Assembly: GCA_039111635.1 (NCBI GenBank)
Contig: JBCAQO010000041.1
Coordinates: forward strand, 1-52,024
Direction: 5' to 3'
Origin: Heterobasidion occidentale
Taxonomy: Eukaryota; Basidiomycota; Agaricomycetes; Russulales; Bondarzewiaceae
DNA length: 52,024 nucleotides
Under the pieces are notes generated by a model. That model saw nothing but the letters and a program-made list of their open reading frames with translations, did not search any database and was not told the DNA's origin. Below are positions 21,389 through 29,616 of the stretch, piece by piece. A program made the position numbers and the translations under genes. Numbering within the stretch: the first letter of the stretch is position 1; every line of letters begins with the position of its first letter.

Positions 21389-23009
21389 GTCCTGCATGAT
21401 GTTAAACTGTGAAAAGATAAGAAGGCAGGGGAAGTACCTGACCATTTTGTGTTGCAGCCCTCCGGTCTCAAGACAAGGACAAGCATCTAACACTCTTGTT
21501 GTCAAGAGGTATTCTGACAAGCGAATCGGGCGTCCCGCTTGGATCCCCAGTTTTACAGGGCCCTTTCCGCATTAGGAGGCCCTTAGGATTCACAACATAA
21601 CCTTGGTACTGGTACATGAATGATGCATGAATATTGGTGGGAAATCGTGTTGCATGCCCACCGTTGGGGAACGGTGGACCAACCTCGCTGTCAAGGTCTG
21701 ACAGGTGTCTTGGATGTCCCACTTTGGATCTCCAGTTTTACAGGGTCGTTTCCGCATTAGGGGGCCCTATCTGCGATGCAGGTACATAGTGGCCGCACTC
21801 CACTAGTAACCCAAAACGGAGAAACTACATCCGCAACGATGTAAAACTACGAAAGGCTTGGTCCGCAATGACGATAAACTAGTTACTATCCGGAACGACA
21901 CTAAAGCTACCAAGACCCTCGGAGCGTGGTTGTATTCTGGCAGACGGTGGAAGTGAGGGCCTCCACCGTTACAGAACCCTGCCGACTAGGTCGAGGCGCT
22001 TCCATATTCCATACGCCCTACAGTAAAAGAATATGGGGTCGACACGGTTCAATTCCGTGCGAGGGGTTTGGGGACATGGAGCGGATTGCCAGCCTTCCGA
22101 CAAGGCCACGACTACTCCATGGCGCTCCCATTCTACCCTTGAAGTCCGAAGCAAGGATTCCGCTTCAAGGGCCAGTCAAGAGGCAACTGGGACCGTGCCT
22201 CGTATTTGCTGCGTCCGCAATGACGGTAAACTACGGACACCCTCCATGGCATTAAACTGGGATTACCCTTTCCTCACAGGGTCATGAGCAGTGTCCAAAC
22301 ATGAGATATGTTTTGACATTGCTGCGTCCGCAAAGACGTTAAACTACCACTCCTTTCAGCATAGGAGATGTCGATTGACATCGTTGTTGACACCACGATG
22401 TTGATCTAGTCCGCAATGACGATAAACTATTATCCCTTGTTCTAGGGACCATATTGGAGCTGGAATTACCGCTTCCAGCTGCAATAGTCCGAAATGACCT
22501 TAAACTACCCTCACCCCGGAGGATTAAATCTATCGAGGCTCGGGAGGTTCAAGCCAGGCGATAGCGGACGTCCGCAAAGACTATAAACTAGTTGCTGTCC
22601 TTCATGACGATAAACTGAGCTGCCCTTCTGTCTACAGGGCCATGTGAGTTGTGTCAAAATAGGCTCTCAAACCTATTCTCGCAACTCTATAAGTTATCTG
22701 GTTTGATATAGTATAAACCGTCACCATCTTACCTCAATGGGAACCCTGTCAAGAAGGAGGAACTGGTCTACGGCCCTATGCGCATCACCGATGAATGTTC
22801 CGGCGCGCAGAAACGCCTACTGTCTTGCTTACAGGTACTCCTACGTTGGGAGATGGATAGGTCCGCAACGATCTTGTTGTTTAAACTAGCAGGACAGTCC
22901 GCAACGACTTGTGCATAAACTAGCCTCAGTCCGCAACGACTTAAGGAAAAACTAGCATACGTCCGCAAAGACGCAAAACTACGGATGTCCGGCACGACGT
23001 TAAACTACC
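21389..23009 (+). repeat. Dispersed small-hairpin array of E1
   Basis: About 16 copies of GTC-CGCAAN-GAC plus 2-10 nt plus (T)AAACTA, for example at 21828, 21861, 22213, 22326, 22409, 22487, 22570, 22597, 22861, 22897, 22929, 22961 and 22987. Stems vary with matching changes (CATC/GATG, AGTC/GACT, CGTC/GACG) while the hexaloop is mostly CGCAAN. Larger perfect hairpins separate the units, such as AGCTGGAA/TTCCAGCT near 22458. The tract has no long ORF. It is present in all three elements. Function unknown; packaging, dimerisation or protein binding are possible. Confidence 0.8.
22043..22059 (+). other. tRNA T-arm-like hairpin
   Basis: CACGG-TTCAATT-CCGTG: a 5-bp stem and a 7-nt loop that fits the tRNA T-loop consensus TTCRANY. 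Identical in E3 (37572-37588) and E2 (45960-45976). No full cloverleaf could be drawn around it. Confidence 0.5.
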
Positions 23010-23834
23010 AGGACATACCTTACGCTGACCCCGCATAATTACCGTCAAGGTGGATACCATGGTCTATTCAAGAGACCGTGGGGTTCAAAGTCTATTCTTC
23101 AAAGTCCTTACCTCGTGTTCAATACGCGGAGCGCTGCTACATGCTCGCTCCCTTGTGAAAAACAAACTCTGGACGAACACTCAATCTCTAACCAGGACGG
23201 GACACCATATGGGGCTGACAGAGTTAGGGATCTTCAAAGGGGTCTTGCCGGACTCAAGACAAGTCAAGAGAAATGTTCGCTCTTGATAGGTTGGTGGGCC
23301 TAAGCCTTAGTAAAGCGATCAACCCACACCTGGAGTCCCCTCGATACCGGAGATCAAGGAGATGAAGATCTATCCTGGAAACACTGAGACATGGCCTTCG
23401 GCGCTTTAGAAGAAGAACGACACACACCCATCCACAGACGAGTTTCTATTTCATCCTATAATCATTCGCACAACACCTTTCTGCATCGTCGCCAGATGAC
23501 ACTGGCTCATCAAACCTACCAGGGAGCCCTGGTCGAGTAGCTGCCTATTGACTCTTGGAGTGTACTCACACAAAACGTACGGTGAAGGAAGAACACCGAG
23601 GGCGACGCAATATTGTGGCTGATGTTGCTAAAGCCTGGATCAAACAGCTCAACGGAGACGGAAAACTCCTAGGCGTTGTAAACGACGTAGGTCGGTCTTC
23701 GCCCCAGAAAACGAAGTGATATTGGGAAGACGCATCCCAATCTATTTTGACGACCAGAAAGCAATTGTACGTGGAATGACGATGAAGCTCAAGCGAGTAG
23801 TCCCCTCAGGAGTTGGGACCTAGAAAGGGGGTAA
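23010..23834 (+). other. E1 3' internal end with polypurine tract
   Basis: Non-coding in the main. The last 14 bases before the LTR include GAAAGGGGG, the probable plus-strand primer. A short frame just before it reads FAPENEVILGRRIPIYF and ends VVPSGVGT before a TAG; it has no start codon, and E3 has a frameshift in it. Confidence 0.6.
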
Positions 23835-24424
23835 TGTTATGACTTGACCAATCGGGGCCCTTCGGGGTCGGTCTATCCGATGGATCAAGCATCACATGCT
23901 AGGTGGCTCCACTACGGAGCGTACATCAAGGTATTCGGCATGTCCTTAGGAGCTGACAAGACCGATGGTTCTTCAAGACATCGGTAGAGGCTATATGAGA
24001 GGGACACGAGGCTCACGGAGTTCACACAGTAATAAGAAAGGCATTCACATGCCATGGGCTTAGGGCTTATGGGTAAGTACCTCGTCACACCATGATGGAT
24101 CAGTGCGACTGGAGAAGTACAAGAGTAGGCGCCGGCAGAGAAAGATGGCGGCCACAGCTCTCCTAGGATGGAAACCTGGAGAAACACACGGACTCTTACC
24201 CTATACCCCATACAGTATATAAGGCCCATAGAATAGGCTGAGGATCTTCAGTCTATTCTCTTCGTTCCCCCTGTATCTACGCATACAGGACTCTTAGAGC
24301 CAATCCTTATTCCCTCCTGTATCATTGCCTGATACAGTCGAGACTTCGTCCACCACTCAGCCCATTTGTGCGACCTAGGGAAGAACCTGTTACTCTTGGG
24401 TTACTGAACGAGCAGTTCGTAACA
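23835..24424 (+). repeat. 3' LTR of E1
   Basis: 590 bp, same ends as the 5' LTR and about ten differences by eye. It is followed directly by the CTGAC duplication at 24425-24429. Confidence 0.95.
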
Positions 24425-24429
24425 CTGAC
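24425..24429. repeat. Target site duplication of E1, right copy (CTGAC)
   Basis: Matches 13624-13628 exactly. Confidence 0.92.
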
Positions 24430-24507
24430 AGGCACAAACCATCATCTGGAAAAACCTCCTCTCTTAATTAGATCTAATTATGCAAAATGCTAATCCGAGC
24501 TAATTAT

Positions 24508-25328
24508 TGTTAGGACCGCGTCCTAACATGTGCTCTGCACATGAGCAGACGGGCTGGTTAAGTGCTTTGAACGTGATTTGGACTCGGACTGTTTCCTATG
24601 ACTCATTACCATTTACATGCTAATGCATGAACACTGACTTATCGTTCCTGGTTCTTGATGTGGATAGACACTGGTTCCTGACCCTGTTCCTGGTTCCTGA
24701 TTGATCGAAGATGTGGACAGACATTAGTGATCTTGTACTATACTTAGATCAATGACGCATCTTTGCTTACAGATCTCGATCATTTACTTCAGTACCTGAG
24801 AAGCGCACAGACCAGATTGTGATCCGGCCCTAGATACTTCTTTGTATAAATAGGCAAGATGAGCTTCTAAGAAGCTCAGCTCGTTCACCTGTAATATACT
24901 CGATCTCTGCACTGTGCCCGGTGTCTGGCTACCTTCCTAGCCCACACTTCGTGATCTCTGTCAGATCTGAGAAATCCTTTGCACGGTCTGACGAAGCACT
25001 GGACTCGTCTCCCTTCCCATCTCTCCCTCTACTCATCTGCTACTACACCGGCCTAGCCGCCTTCCGTGTTCTCAGTTGGACACCTCCTTGTGTCATCTGT
25101 TAGATAGGAGAAGATCATCCCATTCCTTCTCACCATCAAGAAGACCTCAAAGATCATCTTCTCAATCTCTTCGAGGACAAAGCAGAAAGCGACCCCATGT
25201 TCCTTGAAAGGGCCCAAAGATGATCCATCGTCTTTATCTATTGGAGTCTACGACTCTTTGATGAAGTGGGGGTTTAGCCTAGGGACTCCTTTGTGCATTG
25301 GTGCACGCGATAGGTCTACGGCCTAACA
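24508..25328 (+). repeat. Solo LTR-like unit of an unrelated retroelement family
   Basis: Starts TGTTAGGAC and ends GGCCTAACA, so the ends are inverted repeats. The first 21 bp are a near-complete palindrome (TGTTAGGAC, 3 nt, GTCCTAACA). A TATA-like TATAAATA lies near 24845. No shared 5-bp duplication is visible on both sides, so one flank may be lost. Orientation is inferred from the TATA box. Element class unknown. Confidence 0.5.
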
Positions 25329-25472
25329 CTTGAACGAGCTCTTCCATCCCTACCCTATCCCGAGCTGGATCCCCAGCAGCAACGGCTCTTTCTCCAATCC
25401 ATAAACAACATTCTAGCAACTGCCGCAAGGGTAAACCAAGCAGGAACCCTGCAAAATTAACAACCCAGGAAC
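25329..25472 (+). other. Short protein-like remnant between LTRs
   Basis: One frame reads LPYPELDPQQQRLFLQSIN and AATAARVNQAG-like sequence for about 40 codons before a stop, with no start codon. It may be a fragment of a gene or of another retroelement coding region, cut by the LTR at 25473. Too short to name. Confidence 0.25.
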
Positions 25473-26120
25473 TGTTACGAACTGCTTGTTTGGTAACCCA
25501 AGAGTAACAGGTTCTTCCCTAGGTTGCACACGGACTGAGGGGTGGACAAAGTCTCGACTGTATCAGGCAATGATACAGGAGGGAATAATGATTCCACTGT
25601 AGGAAGACAGTGGGGAACAAAGGTGTTCGTATAGGAAGATACGAACTAATGAGGAGAATAGACTGAAGATCCTCAGCCTATTCTATGGGCCTTATATACT
25701 GTATAGGGTCTAGGGTAAGAGTCCGTATGCTTCTCCGGGTATCCATTCCAGGAGAGCTGTGGTCGCCGTCTCTCTCAGCTGGTGCCTACTCTTGTACTTC
25801 TCCAGTCGCACCAATCCATCCTGGTGTGATGAGGTGCTTACCCATAAGCCCTAAGCCCATGGCATGTGAATGCCTATCTTATCAATCCACTGTATCTATG
25901 ATCCTCCCATATACCCTCTACCAATATCTTGAAGAACCATTGGTCCAGTCGGCTCCTAAGGACATGCCGAATACCTTGATGTACGCTCCGTAGTGGAGCC
26001 GCCTAGCATGTGATGCTTGAATCATTGGATAGACCAGCCCCGATGGGCCCCGATCGGTCAAGTCATAACATTACCCCCTTTCTAGGTCCCAACTCCTGAG
26101 GGGACTACTTGCCTCCGCGA
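25473..26120 (-). mobile_element. Inverted 3' end of an E-family element (LTR plus 50 bp internal)
   Basis: 25473-26070 is an E-family LTR on the minus strand (plus-strand start TGTTACGAACTG, end AAGTCATAACA). 26071-26120 is the reverse complement of the internal end with the polypurine tract (TTACCCCCTTTC). It joins directly to the TG end of the E2 5' LTR. E2 may have inserted into this inverted copy, the rest of which is gone. Confidence 0.85.
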
Positions 26121-26721
26121 TGTTATGACTTGACCAATCGGGGCCCGTCGGGGCTGGTCTATCCGATGGTTCAAGCATCACATGCTAGGCGGCTCCACTA
26201 CGGAGCGTACATCAAGGTATTCGGCATGTCCTTAGGAGCCAACTGGACCAATGGTTCTTCAAGATATTGGTAGAGGGTATATGGGAGGATCATAGATACA
26301 GCGGATTGATAAGGTAGGCATTCACATGCCATGGGCTTAGGGCTTATGGGTAAGCACCTCATCACACCAGGATGGATTGGTGCGACTGGAGAAGTACAAG
26401 AGTAGGCACCAGCTGAGAGAGACGGCGACCACAGCTCTCCTGGAATGGATACCCGGAGAAGCATACGGACTCTTACCCTAGACCCTATATAGTATATAAG
26501 GCCCATAGAATAGGCTGAGGATCTTCAGTCTATTCTCTTTCGTTCTTTGGTATCTTCACATACCAAGCTTCGTTCCCTACCGTCTTCCTACGGTAGAATA
26601 ATCATTGATTCTTCTTGTATCAGCACTTGATACAGTCGAGACTTCGCCCACCACTCAGTCCATCGTGCGACCTAGGGAAGAACCTGTTACTCTTGGGTTA
26701 TCGAACGAGTAGTTCTTAATC
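26121..26721 (+). repeat. 5' LTR of E2
   Basis: About 601 bp, starting TGTTATGACTTGACC. Its end is decayed (TTCTTAATC in place of TTCGTAACA). It carries leader hairpins TGGTAT/ATACCA and CTACCGT/ACGGTAG that differ in sequence, but not in form, from those of E1. TATA at 26493, predicted RNA start at 26527, and a PBS AGAATAGATT with one C-to-T change at 26724. Confidence 0.9.
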
Positions 26722-27207
26722 CTAGAATAGATTTGCTTTTGCCCCTACCTTGCACCACACTTTGCTTGCTGCCACACTCTTTCTCACAACCCTCATCGGT
26801 GGCATAGACCCCCACCGAAGAGTGTTACTTCACACACCCTGGAGCAAGACCTAGGCCTAGGATTTCCACCAGGCACTAGACGAACCCACAACCAACTCCG
26901 ACAAGATAATTGTCCTATCCATCAAAGGGGAAACCGTTGGTATTACTCCGACACCAATCAATTAGCCCCTCCAAACTTTGATAACTGCTCATACCGAGAA
27001 GGACAATATTTCTTCACAAGAGAAGACGGAACAGAAGCTGAGTGGGCTTGGGACGAAATAGCAGAAGACTGGGTAGAGCCACCCCAGTATAGGAACCCCG
27101 AACCAGAAATCCCAGACACATCGGAGGAAGAAGAAGGAACATCTGAGTCTGAATCCTCAGATATTCAAACACCGATCAATACCCGAACCATCGAACATAA
27201 TAACAAT

Positions 27208-28436
27208 ATGACAGATATAGCAGCTCCCCCTACGACAGTATCATCTGGAAGGGGCAAGCTTAGACTCCCCGATAATTTCGACAGAGACAGAACACGATCA
27301 CAGAAGTTTATCGTGAATTGCCTCCTCCTTTTCACAGTAGAATCAGACCGGTACAAGACGGATGAAGACAAAGTTTCCCTCGCCCTCTCGTGCATGAGAT
27401 ATGGAACGGCCGGCATATGGGCAGAAAACTTCCTAAAGAAGACAGTTGGGGCAGAGCCGCCTCAAGACCTCGGGACTTGGGCTGATTTCCTTGTCAAGTT
27501 TAGACTTCAATTCAAGGAAACGAACCTTACAGACAAGGCCTGAAGCGCTCTTATGTCCTTCTCTCAAGGGAAGATGACGGTGAACGAATATTCCAATCAA
27601 TTCGCCCTTATAGCCGCCAATGCTGATATCACCGATAAGGAGCAGGTTCCTTACTTCCAGAGAGGGCTCGACCCAGAAGTCATGGACAAGATCTATGACA
27701 AGGAAACACCGCCGAACGACACGATCCAAGACTGGATCAATACCGCCTGTGAAATAGATAGACGGCTGAGAGCCCGAAGTGCTCAAAAGGCGATCCTCGC
27801 CAACTCCACCTCATTCCAAAGCGATTTCCTCAATCGTTTTCACCACCAACCCGCTCTTCGCTACAACTCTACCACCGCACCTCGCAGAATGAACAACCAA
27901 GTGGTTGACATGGACATTGACGCCTCTCGGAAGAGAAACGCCAACAGAAATAAACGTGTCTACGATGGCAAGAATCCCACCCCCTTCTTGTGTTATAGAT
28001 GTGGGAAGCCAGGACACGGGATAGCTGATTGCCCGTCTCCGCGTAGAAGCGTTCAACCGTCTCGAGGATATCCGCGCAGACCAATACATGGAGGAGGTAG
28101 AAGAACTCGCGCTACAGACTTGGAGGATGAAGACGAGCAAGAATCCCCGCTGGGAGACGATGCGGGACTACATAGAGGATTGGAGGAGGGGAGTTCTCAT
28201 GGCCACCACCGTCGGTTACCACAACCTAGTCATCCGGTGGAACGTGAGGACCCTCCCACAAGGAGCAGAGGATCACGCCAGAGCGATGGAGAACGCTACG
28301 TACCGCCTAACGGACGATGAGGCAACGGACCTGTCCGTGATATTAATGGCATCCGAGCGATCTTCAGAGAAGTAGGGGAAGTAAAGGCCAAACAGATGTT
28401 GGCGGACCTAGTGGTGGATTTTTTCCTGACCTCTCC
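27208..28436 (+). pseudogene. E2 gag, interrupted by two stops
   Basis: Same protein as E1 and E3 gag, with zinc knuckle CYRCGKPGHGIADC near 27990. CGA has become TGA at 27541-27543 and again at 28318-28320. The second stop lies within the overprinted ORF, where the same C-to-T change is silent (GAC to GAT). At the gag end, E2 has six T (GGATTTTTTCC) where E1 and E3 have five, so the gag frame runs straight into the pol frame. The upstream ATG-less extension is also present (from about 26900). Confidence 0.85.
28127..28375 (+). CDS. Overprinted 82-aa ORF inside gag (E2 copy)
   Basis: Intact, same length and frame as the E1 and E3 copies, although the gag frame over it contains a stop. Segments MKTSKNPRWETMRDYIEDW and HARAMENATYRLTDDEA are kept. 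Confidence 0.6.
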   Translation: MKTSKNPRWETMRDYIEDWRRGVLMATTVGYHNLVIRWNVRTLPQGAEDHARAMENATYRLTDDEATDLSVILMASERSSEK

Positions 28437-28563
28437 TTCACCAGCCGAAGAGAGGGGGTCAAGAAAACCCGAGTACGATTCCCCGTCATATATTTGAATC
28501 GGAGCAATGAACAGCCACATCATTACCCCAATTCAACTTGACGTGCGATTGACAACTCGAGGA

Positions 28564-28568
28564 AGAAG
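28564..28568. repeat. Target site duplication of E3, left copy (AGAAG)
   Basis: AGAAG precedes the E3 5' LTR; the other copy is at 39971-39975, directly after the E3 3' LTR, where the E2 pol resumes. Confidence 0.93.
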
Positions 28569-29147
28569 TGTTATGACTTGACCGATCGGGGCCCTTCGCG
28601 GCCGGTCTAACCGATGGATCAAGCATCACATGCTAGGCGGCTCCACTACGGAGCGTACACCAAGGTATTCGGCATGTCCTTAGGAGCCGACTGGACCAAT
28701 GGTTCTTCAAGATATTGGTAGAGGGTATATGGGAGGATCATAGATACAGTGGATTGATAAGATAGGCATTCACATGCCATGGGCTTAGGGCTTATGGGTA
28801 AGCACCTCGTCGCACCATGATGGATCAGTGCGACTAGAGAAGTACAAGAGTAGGCACCGGAGAGAAAGACGGCGGCCACAGCTCTCCTAGGATGGAAACC
28901 TGGAGAAGCACACGGACTCTTACCCTATACCCTATACAGTATATAAGGCCCATAGAATAGGCTGAGGATCTTCAGTCTATTCTCTTCGTTCTTACACAGT
29001 CTTCTCACTGTGTAGCTTAGAGCCAATCATTGTTTCCCTCCTGTATCGTCGCCTGATACAGTCGAGACTTCGCCCACCACTCAGTCCATTGTGCGACCTA
29101 GGGAAGAACCCGTTACTCTTGGGTTACTGAACGAGCAGTTCGTAACA
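28569..29147 (+). repeat. 5' LTR of E3
   Basis: 579 bp, same ends as E1. Identical by eye to the 3' LTR except for the last bases (TTCGTAACA against TTCATAACA) and a block at about 28692-28766 that resembles the E2-type LTR. TATA at 28940, predicted RNA start AGTCTATTCT at 28974, leader hairpin ACACAGT/ACTGTGT. Confidence 0.94.
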
Positions 29148-29149
29148 CT

Positions 29150-29159
29150 AGAATAGACT
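29150..29159 (+). other. Self-primer binding site of E3
   Basis: AGAATAGACT, 3 nt after the LTR, complementary to AGTCTATTCT at 28974-28983. Confidence 0.75.
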
Positions 29160-29616
29160 CGCTTTTGCCCCTACCTTGCACCACACTCTGCTTGCTGCCA
29201 CACTCTTTCTCACAACCCTCATCGGTGGCATAGACCCCCACCGAAGAGAGTTACTTCACACACCTGGAGCAAGACCTAGGCCTAGGATTTCCACCAGGCA
29301 CTAGACGAACCCATAATCAACTTCGACAGAACAATCGTCCTATCCATCAAAGAGAAACCACTGGTATTACTCCGACACCAATCGGCCAGCACCCCCAAAC
29401 TTTGATAACTGCTCGTACCGAGAAGGACGATACTTCTTCACAAGAGAAGACGGAACGGAAGCTGAGTGGGCTTGGGACGAAACAGCAGAAGACTGGGTAG
29501 AGCCCCCCCAGTACAGGAACCCCGAACCGGAAATCCCGGACACATCGGAGGAAGAAGAAGGAACATCCGAGTCCGAATCCTCGGATATTCAAACACCGAT
29601 CAACACCCGAAATATT

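Larger units (their letters stand above)
13629..24424 (+). mobile_element. E1: full-length Ty3/gypsy chromovirus (10.8 kb), gag and pol inactivated
   Basis: Two 590-bp LTRs flank gag, pol with a chromodomain, a third coding region after pol, and a 2.5-kb non-coding hairpin tract that ends in a polypurine tract. The 5-bp duplication CTGAC shows a single integrase-mediated insertion. The LTRs differ at only about ten positions by eye, mostly transitions, so the insertion is not ancient. Gag has one frameshift, and pol has two nonsense changes and several indels relative to E3, so E1 cannot make its own enzymes. Self-priming features and chromodomain place it in the Tf1/sushi-like chromoviruses. 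Confidence 0.93.

Noticed and set aside
21861..23009. Hammerhead or other known small ribozyme in the hairpin array
   Set aside because: I looked for CTGATGA and CGAAA core elements in order and did not find them; the repeated unit fits no ribozyme core that I know.
21389..23009. CRISPR-like array
   Set aside because: Repeats are degenerate, unevenly spaced and hairpin-covarying, and the genome is fungal.
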